From contig NC_092405.1 in NCBI RefSeq assembly GCF_009017415.1, positions 4,402,001-4,466,000 of the forward strand: a stretch of 64,000 bases of DNA, given 5' to 3'. Below the pieces are notes generated by a model. It ran no database searches. It saw only the letters and a list, made by a program, of their open reading frames with translations, and was not told where the DNA came from. This stretch comes from Aspergillus flavus. Taxonomy: Eukaryota; Ascomycota; Eurotiomycetes; Eurotiales; Aspergillaceae. A program made the position numbers and the translations under genes. Numbering within the stretch: position 1 is the first letter of the stretch; the number at the start of each line of letters is the position of its first letter. Positions 49,031-64,000 of this stretch are shown here, piece after piece.

Positions 49031-50675
49031 GCCCATGATAGATTCCATGGGTGTAAATGTGACAACTTGGCACTGAAGAGCCTTACTTAATAGAGGACAT
49101 GGCAGGAATTTGCACATTTGACATCTCATCGAATTTTATTAGACATGACAATACACGATAGCTATAGACTAGAATTTTGATATCATACTTGAAGCCCTTG
49201 CTTCTGTAAGAACCGGATCCCTTATCGTGCTATCACAAGAACTCCGGATGTATTTCGTTGGGGAATCCGCGAATGCACATTTTAACTTCAGTTAGCCAGT
49301 AGTGTGAGATAATATATCCGATAATCTCCACAATGCCGAGAGGGGTGAGTAGACTTTATATAATATACATAGTAGATTGAAAACCATGAGCGAGTATTTC
49401 CTGAACGAAGTCAATTCTTCAGGATACACTTAGGAAGAGGTCCAAGTTCGAGCCGCGTCTAGCAAAGATATACGGAGTAGTACGTGTTTGTTATCTATAC
49501 TTTGTGCCGAACGGTGACTGGTGCCTTAGATATTAACCAGTAGTATATAAATCAACTCTACAGTCCTGGATCCAAAGCTTACTCGGATTAACACGGAAGC
49601 GCTCGGTGACTGTCAATTCTACTGAATCTCAATCAACAATCGAATACAAGCCAGTGATCGGATCCGCCGGATCATTAGAGCAACGCCGCACCTAAACTTG
49701 GCCGGGTTTCAAGGCCAAGACCTACTTCGACTTTTTTAGGTGAGGGGAAATGTTGGTACGTGGCTATAGGGGGTGTATATAAGGATCGTTGCAAGGGAAT
49801 CTTCATTGTGGTTTGGAATGGCTAAACTTTTGTCTCGCATCACAGTGGGCGAATTGAGAAAGGGCTTTAGCTAGCAGGCTACATTGCGGCGTACGCATGG
49901 AACGCAAGCAAACATAATTCTCTATTCCTGATCAAACAGCGGTTCGGAACGCCAGAGGGCAGGGTCAGTGTCCCTGTCACATATATTCTCTAGCGTCGGG
50001 CATTGGCTTTCAATCTACTAGTGACTAGTTAGTGCTGACCGGAACTTAGTACTAGCTTCTAGGTCCCAAAATCCTCGCCCTATCGACCTCAAGCCTCCCA
50101 CCTACTGATTACATGGCACTAAGACCCGTAGCCTATTAATTATTGGTGCTTAGGTAGCTTAGTCTCTCGGCTCCCCTCTTCCCGGCTCTCCGAATCTCAT
50201 TGTGCGATGAGATACACACATAATTCATCCTTGTCTAGTCTGCTCAGAACAGAGGAACGGAAGCTGATGGTGCTTATGGGTTTACTGGATCTTTCAGGCC
50301 CCTCAACTGCGCTCCCCATCTTCGCCCCATCTCTGTGAACCTCCATTGCTGTGATCTCGAGCATTCCAGGTTCGAATTCAAGAAAGCATAGTGCCCCATC
50401 CACCTCGGACGAAAACTCAAGAGAGCTTACCCCGATGTAATACGTTAACTACCGAGGGACGAGGGAACTAGAGCATTGCGTGTCGCATTGAAAAGAGGGT
50501 AGAAACTAGGTGGCAAATGTGTTTTTAGTGGAGTCTTAGTTCATTTTTGATTATCTATTTGGCCCCCAGAACGCCTCTCGCCTACTCGTCCACCGAGGAG
50601 CACGCCTGTCCCTTGGCCCCTGTCGCTTGAGTCGGCCAATCCCGCTTGGTTTCCGTTCACGTCCCGCGATTGAGA
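49031..50675. other. Intergenic, 1.6 kb, no gene seen
   Basis: Both flanking genes end here (convergent). No family motif, RNA gene or repeat was recognised on either strand. A minus frame at about 50403-50197 is short and unsupported. Confidence 0.5.
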
Positions 50676-51540
50676 TTAAGTCGAATGAAATTGTTCGGCC
50701 AACTCCAGAATGATCTTAGTCAGCTCCTCCGGGGCCGATAATTGTACACTGTGACCAGCTGTGACCTCGCGGGTGATCCACTTCACCCCGGTGGCCTGGA
50801 CCATGGCGACCTGGGCCTCGTACGGAACGGCGTGGTCCTTGAGGGTGTGAATGTAGGCGACACGGTCGCGGAAGGCCTCGGTGTCCCAGCTCGCTTCGGG
50901 GCAGGGACTCGAGAACGAGATCAGTCCCTGACTGAGAGAGGTTTGGGTGGCCGCGTCGGCAAGGTTTGGTTCTACATCGTAGAAAAGGGGTGGCTTGGGG
51001 TCATCGCATTTCAGAAGATTGTGTTCTTGCTATTTGGTGACAATTATCAGACACACCTAAATGAGCCATGGCCGCGGGCTCGTCAGAGCGAAAGGGAAAG
51101 GACAGGATACGTACATCGATGTACATGTGAGGGGGCAGATGTCCACCAAAGGAATCGATGACACTTAGTCCACCACGGGGCAGGATAGTCGCGATGAAGA
51201 TCTGGCCGACGACGGAGGTCGTCTTGCCTTCGGCGGCGCGGTCGGCAGGACCCAGCCCGCGTGCAGCCGCGCTAGCGGGCATTCCACTGTAGGAATGGCT
51301 GATCAGGATCACGTCTCGGTTGCCGATATCGAGAACAGGGAGGATCAGGCGGTTGCGGACGTAGTCAGCATCATCGGCCGCAGTCACCTCGCCCTGGGCA
51401 CCGATACTGGGGAGCAGACCGGTGGTAGCCCCATACCCGGCAGACTGCAGGAGGTGGAGGAGGTGAGCGTAATGGGCTGGGTTTTGAGAGGCGCCAGGCA
51501 CCAGGACAAAGACGGGCTTTTCCTTGTTGGAGATGGTCAT
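50676..51540 (-). CDS. EstA-like alpha/beta-hydrolase
   Basis: This is a small cytosolic alpha/beta-hydrolase of the esterase/Abhydrolase_6 type. Exons on the minus strand are 51540-51115 and 50993-50676, encoding 247 residues. The start FVLVPGASQNPAHY contains the oxyanion-side motif. The nucleophile is S83 in ISHSYSG. LKDHAVPYEAQ likely carries the acid and TAGHSVQLS the catalytic His. The 121-nt intron ends CCCAAG; this acceptor yields PPLFYDVEPN, a stretch normal for the family. Proteins of this type occur both in general metabolism and as hydrolases in secondary-metabolite clusters. Its two downstream-strand neighbours are a membrane protein and a halogenase on the same strand. Confidence 0.85.
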
Positions 51541-52192
51541 GGTGGAAGATAGGATGTTGAAGAACGAAGAGAAGTAATTGGGATGACACGATCTGGAGGA
51601 TTTATGGGAATATAATGTGCTAGCTTGCACGGGCCTCTCAGCCCGGCACCCACTTAGGCAGCTAGTTACCTAGTAGATGGCCTAGGTCTAAGACTGCGTA
51701 GCCTAAATACTGAGCGTGGCTTAGCTGAGGTTATCCACCACGCCCTTCGCTCTTCAACAGTCGAACAAAGCTTATGGCTAATGCCTTTGATTTGAGGGTA
51801 CCTGCACGGAGAAGAAGTTTTGAAGCTATCAGCCTGCTTAAGCAAGGGAAACAGTTGCTAGATTCTTGACCACTTGTTGTCTTCATTTGCCGTGCACCTA
51901 TGCAGCCTATTTAACCGGGGACAGACTTCTAACTTGGACTGCCCGAGGATGAAGAAGATAAAGGCCCCAAACCGCGGAGTGTGTTCCGATCCCGCCAGAG
52001 GCTCTGGCTAATCTTGACCTTGATCCGACTAGCATCATCACTAAGGCTGTTGCAGGGTTCGGAACGAATCGAAGTTCGGATTAACCAAATCTGAGTATAG
52101 AAGAGATGATAGGTTCACTGCATTCATTAGGATGGAGGTAATATACCAGTTATGTACATGGGATCTATACTGATTTATACATATAACGAACA
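51541..52192. other. Intergenic spacer, 0.65 kb
   Basis: Promoter side of the hydrolase and 3' flank of the membrane protein gene. No gene is seen. Confidence 0.5.
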
Positions 52193-53165
52193 TTACATTG
52201 TCATAGGCTTGGCTTCCGTTTCAGGGATATTTTCCCCATTCTCAAGATTTCGACCGTAGTTCGACTTGGCACCGTACTGATCATCATGTTTTTTAGACAT
52301 GAAAAGGACAACAGTACTATGATCATGATTAGTATCGATGCACTATTAGACCGTGCCTATTTAGACGGACATACCTGACAACAGTCGCGACCCACCCGGG
52401 CCAAGCTAAAACAGCCGAGGCAACAGCCTTGGGATTCGTTCGGTACGCTACATAGTTGTTAGGCACACTATATTAGGAAGTCGGATACAAGCGTCCAAAC
52501 TTCAATGGGAAATATACCTAGAGCAGGTTTCTTCTCGGCCTCCGACCAGAACTTTCTCGCAGAGGCGGCGTCCGTACCAGTGATACGGGCACTATACATG
52601 GCAGTGATAACCTGGTCTTTCCATAAGTATCCTGAGAATTGTGACCAGCAAGCGCCTTCCTTTGTAGCATACCGTCATGAGAAGAGCAGAGCTCAGCATC
52701 ATTACCGAGACAACCACCGCACATATTTTCCACGCTAATCGCACAGATGGACTCTCGTATCGGTCGGGCCAGAAGAGGTCGAAAAAGAACGCTGCACCGA
52801 AGATCGTCGCCACGGAGATTCCCACGAATATATTGTATGAGGCGGCGCCGATGAAACTGTTGTTATGGACTTTGACACCAGGGTGTTGCCCTTGGATGTA
52901 GCTTTGTTGGTCGAGATAGTCTATTGGTAGATAGATGAATGAGATAAGTATGAGGAGCCCTGGCTAGGGAGGGTCTTGCAAGAGGTATATACGTACCTGA
53001 TAAGGCTGCTGTTCCCACTGACTCGGAGCATACGCAGAGAATCATGGCGAGTTGGTAGACAATCATCCTTGTGCGTCGGAGGTGGTAGATGCGATTGAAC
53101 ATGTATTTTCCCTTGAACTTGGAGAATTGGATCTCGTGGAGATCTAGACCCCAAATCACGGCCAT
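52193..53165 (-). CDS. Fungal four-TM membrane protein of unknown function
   Basis: The family is not named with confidence. Exons on the minus strand are 53165-52997, 52920-52673, 52611-52518, 52447-52375 and 52316-52193, encoding 235 residues. Four hydrophobic segments are seen: near residues 34-56, 87-107, 117-139 and about 177-199. The first loop holds DQQSYIQGQHPGVKVHNN. The tail is hydrophilic and ends ETEAKPMTM. All four introns restore an unbroken frame and continuous membrane segments. It lies between the hydrolase and the halogenase, all three on the minus strand, so co-function is possible but unproven. Confidence 0.7.
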
Positions 53166-53634
53166 ATTGGAGATTTAACACAGTCCGAGGATGACAGCAG
53201 GGTATCGAAAAGAAAAAATCAATAAATAATAACGATAGTAATTAAAGTAAAATGAACTATAGTGAAAGACAAGTGGAGTGAGTGAAATAGGATGATAATG
53301 AGAAGTCTAGTCTATCGGGTATAGAAACGATGGGGCAACCGCTTGGCATAAAAGGAAGGGACTGTTACACCATAAGGGCTGAGTTGAAAGATCTCCTATG
53401 CTTTATGAAGCAATTCCATGTCATCATATGTCGATCTGTTATGTTGATGCGTGTTGATCTGCCGAAAGATGATGAGATGGCTGATGTTAAACTTGTTTTC
53501 AGGGCTTCGACGGCAGCAGGCGGGTATGACGTCAGCCACGGCGGGTCCCTGATGCTTGTACCCTAAGTCACGGGTCGGATCCTAAGGTGTCTATTGTTTG
53601 ACTAATACTTCTGCCTAGGGCTATAAACTTATCG
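53166..53634. other. Intergenic spacer, 0.47 kb
   Basis: Promoter of the membrane protein gene and 3' flank of the halogenase gene. No gene is seen. Confidence 0.5.
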
Positions 53635-56797
<3,163 letters not shown>

Positions 56798-59143
56798 ATG
56801 GAATGCGGCCAGCGGAGGACTGACAGTGGACAGTCCGGTATGAGTCTTGAGCCCGACTACAACCCTGACTTCAACCTGGGCATGAGAACAGAAGTGCAAC
56901 AGCTGTACCGATCTGACGATCGATCGCCGTGGAATGATTCGCCTCCAGACAAGAGTGTTGTCAATCTAGAGGCCGGCTCCTACGCCCAAGAGTGCGCTCT
57001 TATCATACGCCGCGAGCCCCATCCGATTACAAAGCAAGTCGCCTTACACTCCATCACTATCCAAAGCCCTTTGATCAAGAAAGTACTCGACAATACATTC
57101 AAAGGCTTCGACGGGATTAACACCCATCTAAAGCAACTGACCTTCAAGACTCCATTTCATTCCTTCTACTATCGATGGCATCGCTTCGAGAAGCTTTATG
57201 AGGACGAGCAGGATGAGGAGGTTAGAGATCACCTAGATCTCTTGTATCCTATTGTGCGCGAGGAGGTTATGCCGCATATTGAGACCATGAATGACCTGAC
57301 CATGAATAGGGTGATTACTTTTGACTACCTGTGGACTATCTTTGCCCCAGGCATGGAAGTGTATACTAACATCGACGGGCAAGACCGCTTCATGGAACTG
57401 ATCGACAGCCGTTATGGAGCCAACATGGGTGGAGAGTTCTTCACTCTGGACTGTCGCTATATCGATTGCAATGGGTCAAGCTTTGGCTACGTCTCCAACA
57501 GTGTCGACATAGATAAATTCGAAGGGGCGATCAAACTCACCGATCTCGATGTCTTTCCCAGCCATCTGCACCCCGATGTGGAACGCCTCGTTGATCGACT
57601 GCATGCACGTGGTGAGCGTTTTGAGCAATTGAATGCATTTCATCACATGTCGTACTCGGGATTCTATACTGCGAGGTCGTCGCGACAAATTCGGAAACGC
57701 CATGTATGTGATGAAGCATATTATAACTGGCTGTAGGATACTAACGGTGGGCGAATGGCCAGGTTGAAAATAGCCGGATTATCATCGATCCCCATACCTT
57801 CAATATTTACAGTACCCCTTCACCTGGTCTTGGGTCGATCAAGTCTGAGACTGAATCGCAAGTGAACTCGGCTGAAGACCAGCTACTTTTTGACGTTCCA
57901 AATGTGATATACAGAGCAACTAGCCAGGCATATCAAATATACAGGAATTCCTTGGGAAAGTATGAGAAGCATGGCAAAGACGACGGGGAAGATGGGGGTA
58001 AGCCTACTGTATATCTCAATGTTCAAGGGCCATGCTTAATATCAAAATCAGCGAAAGTACTAAGCCCGAAGCAACGATTGCTCTGCTCTCCGATCGTGCG
58101 AGGCTACTGTTTGGCATTCAAAACATGGGGTAAGGTCATGAGATCATGAAGGTCATTGCTTTGCTAATACAAGGATTGTTTACCAGCGGAGTTCCATGTT
58201 GAGAATGTGCAGCCAATACGGTGGAGTGAGAATGCTTTTCCTCGACTTGTTCTACCTCACGGCTACAAGGAGATCATCCGAGCGTTTGTCCAAGAGCAAT
58301 TGTCCCGTGATGACGAATTTGATGATATTATCTATGGTAAAGGTAGGGGACAGTCCAAGTCGCTATTATGAAACAGAAACCAAGTTCTAATGAGTTCAAG
58401 TACAGGTATGGGCTTTATTATGTTGCTAAGCGGAGAACCCGGTGTTGGTAAAACATTGACAGCGGAATCCGGTGCGTACCACCAGAGTGATTGAGGTCAT
58501 AATATATCGAATTTTACTAAATCACTTTCAGTTGCCGAGGAGATGCGTCAGCCATTGTACATAATGAGTGCAAGCGAACTTGGCGAGACAGCAGTGGAGG
58601 TAGAAGAGGCTCTCGAACAAGTCCTTGAGCTGACTAGTAAATGGAATGCTATTCTACTGCTGGACGAGTGCGACATGTTCCTCGAGGCTCGCTCGACTAG
58701 TGACATCCGCCGCAACCGACTCGTCTCGAGTAAGTTTCTCGTATATCCCGTCAGTGGTTTCGGTGGCATAGCCCAGCTAACTCTGATCTCCCCCAGTCTT
58801 CCTTAGACGGATTGAATATTACCGAGGCGTTATGTTTCTCACGAGCAACCGTATTAGTGATTTTGACCCTGCCTTTGAATCGCGAATCCATCTCACCATC
58901 CATTATCCTGCCCTGGATATACAGAGCAGGCTCCATGTTTGGAAGACCTTTATTCAGATAGGACATCTGGACACCAAAATACGGGACAAAGACCTCAAAG
59001 CTCTGGCAAAGCTTGAGCTCAATGGGAGGCAGATTAAGAATATTGTTAAAACGGCTCGCTTGCTATGCAAGCAGGAGAGGGTACCCTTGGCAATGGAGCA
59101 TATTCAGATGGTGCTCCAAGTGAAGAAAGGATCTTTGCTTTGA
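56798..59143 (+). CDS. Fungal AAA+ ATPase with N-terminal DUF7025-like domain
   Basis: This is a large fungal-specific AAA ATPase of unknown client. Exons 56798-57703, 57763-57997, 58052-58129, 58187-58342, 58406-58471, 58532-58729 and 58797-59143 encode 661 residues. Residues about 60-300 resemble the N-terminal domain typical of these proteins (LEAGSYAQECA, FDYLWTIFAPG, DCRYIDCNG). The ATPase core has Walker A GEPGVGKT (K474), Walker B ILLLDECD (D525, E526), the sensor region MFLTSNRISDFDPAFESRIH with the arginine finger, and a lid. All six splice sites restore these motifs. The start is uncertain: an alternative first exon from 56712 ending at 56837 could splice to 56909. It is divergent from the halogenase. 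Confidence 0.8.
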
Positions 59144-60037
59144 TGCTAGATAAAGCTGGGTGAGACAGCAGCACTAAAATGACTGGCTGTGGAGTTGATG
59201 CATAAAATGGCAAGGTGGATATTTGATGACCGTTATTTAGTCCTCAATGCAGGGATTCATCGCGTTGTATTTCTGATATAGTCATAGGACAGCCATCATG
59301 GGTAGTCCCTCGCCAGTCATCCTGCAGTACCAGGCCGGAAATACTTATACTTTTTTTTTGTATAAATAGTTGGCCGTCATGTCTTTACGGCTTCCCCGCG
59401 GTAGGCATTCCTGGTCAACTTAAGTAAATAATTACTCAGCATTCAATAAACGGTCGAATATATATTCTTGTACGGGAAATCTATATTGGATACTAGATAG
59501 TTAACAATAGTAACTGTCTAACTAAAAAAATTGCATAAGAGTATATCGTTCGGAATTCCTGTATGATAGGAGGTAATGCCTCGGTGGAATGGCACACAAC
59601 CAGAATCCAACCACGGCAATTGATTTACAAAGCATCTCCAAGTTGGAGACACTTGAGTATCTCCGTGGGGAAGTCGAAGCGACCTTCTCCGGACATGAAG
59701 AACCACTGGGTATTATGTAATAGGAGCCACTGATCGTCATGAGTGCTGTCGGCCGAAAAGACCACGGCAGCCAAGCACCGCGCCGAAAAGCTTGGGCGAA
59801 AGCTTCTTCACCGGGGCCTTGACCGAACTATGGGGGCTCCGAAGCCGGTCGGCAGATACAGCATGCCGTCTTATTGGAGATGCCCGGTGGGGATATGCCC
59901 TAGCAGGCATGAATCTGCAAACTCACGTCACGACCCATTTTACTAATACACGCGCCCAAACTTGATTTCTACCGGTTCCTTCCCCAGTTTTCCTCCGCAA
60001 GCAAACCTCCTTGCGTTTTCTTGTCCGTTCCAGAACC
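59144..60037. other. Intergenic spacer, 0.9 kb
   Basis: No supported gene. It carries the 3' end of the ATPase gene and the promoter of the transporter gene. Confidence 0.5.
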
Positions 60038-61674
60038 ATGAGCACAGATGAAGGCCATATTGGTCATGGCGCATCCCTGGAAACGAAGAACTCGGATGTG
60101 TACCGTGAGAATCGGCCTCTGATGGTGACGGAAGAGGAGGCATTCGCACGAGCAAGAAATAGCCCAGAAGAGGCATTGCCACTGTGTATCACTTTTTCGC
60201 ATAACGATCGGGAAAACCCACGATGTTGGCCAAAATGGCGGAAATGGTACATCACTATCTTCGTGAGTATGCTCAATGTCATCACGTAAGTTCGGAACAT
60301 CCATACTCCAGCTTTGGCCATTACTGACAATGCACTAGAACGTGGTGCGCAGGTAGCATATCGTCTGGTGCGACCGCTATCCAGTCGGAATTTGGGGTAT
60401 CCGAGGAGGTTACTACGTTATGCCTATCGCTATATGTTCTTGGTTACGCTGTCGGTCCTGTCCTACTCGCCCCCCTATCCGAATACTTCGGCCGTCAGCC
60501 TGTGTATGTCGTGTCGTGGTTTCTCCTATTTATCTTTCAGCTTCCGATCGCCCTCGCACCGAATATTGGTACTATCATCGTTTGCCGATTTATCGCCGGC
60601 TTTGCAGGTGGTGCGCCGCTGACCAACACTGGCGGATCAATCAGTGATCTATGGGAGAGGAACCATAGTGGTGGCCCAATGGCTATCTACGGTCTGAGCA
60701 GTACCTTTGGACCGCCCATGGCACTCGTCGTCAGCGGGTATATGGCCCTCGATCTCGGCTGGCGGTGGATCTTCTGGAACATGATGGCCATTTCCGGCGG
60801 ATGGTGGGTTCTACTTGTTCTCACAATACCCGAAACGCGCCACACGATCATTCTGCAGCGCAAGGCCAAGAGGGTACGGGAGTTGATGAGAAAAGAGAAC
60901 TTAAAATCCGCCGAGACAGTCACCGATGCCAGTGCGAGCGGGCGAAAGGGGCTGGACGAGCTGTTTAAGATTACCCTCACTCGTCCATTCCGCTTCCTAT
61001 TTACCGAGCCTATTACAACGTTTTCTGCGATTTACAATGGCTTCCTCTACGGTCTGGTCTATCTCTTCAATGAAGCCTTCCCACTGGTTTTCGGCCCCGG
61101 AAAGGGCCACGGCTTCAACGTCGGCCAGCAAGGCCTTAGCTTCCTCGGCATGGCTATCGGCCCGATCATCGCCTTCTGCTTTTATCCCCTGCAAGAACGA
61201 TATTATCTGCGTCGAGTCAAGGAGCACGACGGCAAGGGTGTCCCAGAAGCACGCATGTGGATGGCCCGGCTTGGTGCGATATTTATCCCGATCAGTTTGT
61301 TTTGGTTTGGCTGGACCAGCTACCGCTCCGTCCACTGGATCGTGCCCATCATTGCCTCAGCTTTCTTCGGTGCTGGTATCTACATCGTCATATTGAGTAT
61401 CCTTAACTATGTCGTGGACAGCTATCAGACCTATTCCGCCTCGGCTCTGGCGGGCGTGATCCTCGTTAGGAATTTAGTTGGCGCTGGGTTTCCTTTGTTC
61501 GCGACGCAGATGTATGAACGCTTGGGCTATGAGTGGGCTTCCAGCTTGCTGGGCTTTTTGGCTATTCTATTGGTGCCTATTCCTTTTATCTTCTTCTACA
61601 TGGGGCGGGCTATTCGGTTGAGGAGTCCGTGGGCAAGGGAGCATTTTGAACAAAATGAGGATAATCCTCACTAG
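60038..61674 (+). CDS. MFS transporter, DHA1 type
   Basis: This is a 12-TM drug:H+ antiporter of the DHA1 group. Exons 60038-60285 and 60339-61674 encode 527 residues. The N-terminal tail ends NPRCWPKWRKW, the typical D/NPxxWPxWxKW entry. LSEYFGRQPVYV is motif A between TM2 and TM3. FIAGFAGGAPLTNTGGSISD covers TM4-5, and NYVVDSYQTYSASALAG TM11. In secondary-metabolite islands such transporters often export the product. Here the halogenase gene starts 4.5 kb away with an AAA ATPase between, so this link is weak. Confidence 0.88.
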
Positions 61675-63296
61675 TTGCTTGGGAAGTAGATCTTATAAAG
61701 TCGGTTACATCAATTGGGACATTATACGTTTAATTTTGCAACGTTACCGTTGTCATATAATACGGGTTTATCAGAGAGGTTACAAGACAGCCTGACTCGT
61801 ATAAACAAGGAATGCATGCATGCGATGTCTGGCTGGATCAAAGTGAAATGAATCTGACACATTTCTAAGCTGTCCAACAGTGACTGCCAAATGTCGACTT
61901 ACCATGTCTCCCCAGACACTCAGCCCATCCGGACTCCGGAGACTCTGGGAATATCAGGCTCCTCCGGGAGGAGTCCAGTGTTTAACCAATTAATCAGACC
62001 CTCGTATCTTGGACCCTCCAACCGACCTGGGTCAGCATCAAAAACGAGGTTCATTGTGAAGGGTTTGTAAGTGGTGTAACATATACGGAACACCAGATCC
62101 TCGTATAGAATTTACAACAGGATGTGAACAGGATTAACCAGTCCAGATGAAAATACTATTGGTTATACACGTGTAAGCTAGCACTGCTTACAGGATGAAC
62201 TATTATTACAAACCAATAAGATGTATTCCCTTTTCCCACGCTGCAGCCCAAACCAGTCACTTGCAATAACTGTATGGTTCATACACCAGTCCCCCCTTGC
62301 ATAAATCTATTTATGAGATAATGTAGCAAACATCCCACTTATAAACGAACTTGAAGTACGCATGGCACCACTCTGGTTTCTAAGACAGTCCTATCAGAAA
62401 GCAATCTATATCAGAAGCGCATTTGATTTCTTTAATATTAACTATTGTAAGTAACAGCGAGGATCCACAAAGTCAGCATCTACAACATACTCAGAACCCC
62501 CAAGAGGTCATATGCTGAGCCTCCGCTATGAGCCTTGTGAAACTGTAAGCAAGGGTCGTGTCTGCCATTGGCGCCTCGTATATATACTGGAAAGGCAAAA
62601 ATAGGCGAATGCTATGTATTAGACTCCAGAAACAGGCTATTTAGCTTTCCCTTACTCCCACGTAAGAGTAGGTTCAGAAACAACCACTCCGTCTTATACT
62701 TCTACATCAATGCAATTGAGCTAACCCCATACTTTGGCTCGGATGATATTCTTTGCTCGTCACACAGCCCTAGCAGCTCAACGCCCAATATTACAGATAC
62801 GTCTCAACCCTGGAAAGGGGAGTTCAGTCATAGGCTAGAATTAAGCCACTTGGATTCTGCAGCCAGGCTATACCTTGCCACGTAGTGTTGTTTCAACTCG
62901 CTGGGTTGCCAATGCGGTTTATTCTCAGACAGTAGGCCTGTGTATGAGCCACCACCGGTCAGCTTACTGGGGTACTAAAGTTCAAGGGCTCAATGCATGT
63001 CCAGAAGGGGCCACATTGAGCGAGATACGCCGGTTAAAATGTTTAAAAGAAGCAATCCAGAACCGAACCAAAGATATATATATCCCGCATAATTTCCGGC
63101 AAACGGAGCGCGATCGCATTTTCAAAATACATTTGCTTTGATGCGCAATTACAGATTAAACAAAGATTCTTTCCACATATATATAACTTAGTTCGAGATA
63201 GAACCGCCAGTCCTTGACCTCCAGTGCGGATACATCCTAACTTAATATATTCAATACATCATCCTTAGCTGATAGTACTTAAAACAAGCTAGGTTT
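61675..63296. other. Intergenic, 1.6 kb, no gene seen
   Basis: No family motif, RNA gene or repeat is recognised. Short plus-strand frames at about 62568-63141 begin without ATG and do not splice into a family. The right end is AT-rich and forms the tyrosinase promoter. Confidence 0.5.
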
Positions 63297-64000
63297 ATGT
63301 CGTTCATCAACCTGCTCATTCTTCTGGTCATTGCCTGTCTTACCTCAACAACGGCAGGATTATGTAGCTCACGCAAGGTGACTACAAGGAAGGAATGGTA
63401 TGTCCCATCACTATCGTCCGGATATTCCCATTTCCAATATATGACAGGCGAGAACTAGACGAAAGTGAACGGATAGAGTATATAAATGCGATATATTGCC
63501 TGCGCGAACGGCCATCCTATTTACCGAACGAAGAGTTTCCCGGAGTTCGAGACCGATTAGATGATTTTGTCGCGTAAGTAGACATTGAAGAACCCAATCA
63601 ATTGCTATAGCTGAGTCCCGCAGCACTCACATCAACTACACAACTCGTGTTCACCAAAACGGTCTTCTGCTCCCTTGGCATCGCCATTTTATCTTCATCT
63701 GGGAAACAACTCTACGTGAGGAATGCGGATATACAGGCAGGCTACCGTGAGTGATCGAGACGACAGCCGGGACTATAGCTTTCACTAAACTACGCAGATA
63801 TTGGAACTGGGTCCTAGACGCATACACCTTGTTTGACAGTCCCACGCTCAACGGCAACCCGACATCTCTCTCCGGGAATGGAGCATTTGAAGCAGACGAG
63901 GTCCTCTCATGCAATTCCCAAAACACCGAATGTCTCCCCCGAGGCACGGGAAACGGCTGTGTGAAATCGGGCCCATTCGCCAACTTCCAGGTACACCTGG
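63297..64000 (+). CDS. Tyrosinase-type copper monooxygenase, 5' part
   Basis: This is the N-terminal part of a secreted tyrosinase-domain enzyme that oxidises monophenols or diphenols using a binuclear copper site. The gene runs off the window. Exons are 63297-63397, 63448-63573, 63624-63746 and 63798 onward. A signal peptide (about residues 1-21) is followed by RKEWRELDESERIEYI, formed across the first splice. The CuA ligands are H78 (ATHINY), H86 (RVHQNG) and H95 (PWHRHF). GRLPYWNW, again a splice product, and SPTLNGNPTSLSGNGAF are family landmarks. CuB lies beyond the window. Such enzymes serve melanin formation or hydroxylation in secondary metabolism. Confidence 0.9.

Noticed and set aside
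62568..63141. Small gene upstream of the tyrosinase
   Set aside because: The frames begin without ATG, cannot be spliced together and match no family I recognise.

Overview
The window is 64 kb of nuclear DNA from a filamentous ascomycete, most likely an Aspergillus or close Eurotiales relative. Genes are split by many short introns (about 45-85 nt) with GTAAGT/GTATGT-type donors and CTAAC/CTAAT-like branch sites, and the families are typical moulds' families: plyC pectate lyase, GT90, HET, HsbA, cellobiose dehydrogenase, Pth11-like receptor, DHA1 transporters and tyrosinase. All gene models were spliced by eye. Each complete model sums to a multiple of three and restores family motifs across every junction, but none has been checked against RNA or databases.

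Layout. 1-12 kb: the 3' end of a pectate lyase, a GT90 glycosyltransferase, a large HET protein carrying a TPR segment and a trypsin-like domain with a degraded catalytic triad, a divergent glutamate-cysteine ligase and a tRNA-Glu(CTC). 12.7-18.8 kb: a compact catabolic island of ACMS decarboxylase, 3-hydroxyanthranilate dioxygenase, aminomuconate-semialdehyde-type dehydrogenase and a convergent SDR. 21.5-28.1 kb: an amino-acid permease, a peroxisomal acyl-CoA ligase and a Baeyer-Villiger-type monooxygenase. 28.1-32.2 kb: a gene-empty stretch with a 39-T tract. 32.2-49 kb: a sulfatase-like membrane protein, cellobiose dehydrogenase, a Pth11-like receptor, an MFS transporter, HsbA, a nucleoside deaminase and a secreted S33/TAP-type peptidase. 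50.6-61.7 kb: three genes on the minus strand (esterase-like hydrolase, four-TM protein, flavin-dependent halogenase), then a fungal AAA ATPase and a DHA1 transporter on the plus strand. The window ends inside a tyrosinase gene.

How genes work together. The clearest unit is the 12.7-18.8 kb island. 3-HAO opens the ring of 3-hydroxyanthranilate, the decarboxylase removes CO2 and the aldehyde dehydrogenase gives 2-aminomuconate, so kynurenine-derived 3-hydroxyanthranilate would be diverted from NAD synthesis into catabolism. The promoters of these three genes share palindromes of the form CGG-N7/8-CCG, the kind of site bound by Zn2Cys6 regulators. The HET-TPR-pseudoprotease gene is the most unusual single protein. 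The halogenase group looks like a small tailoring island without a visible backbone synthase.
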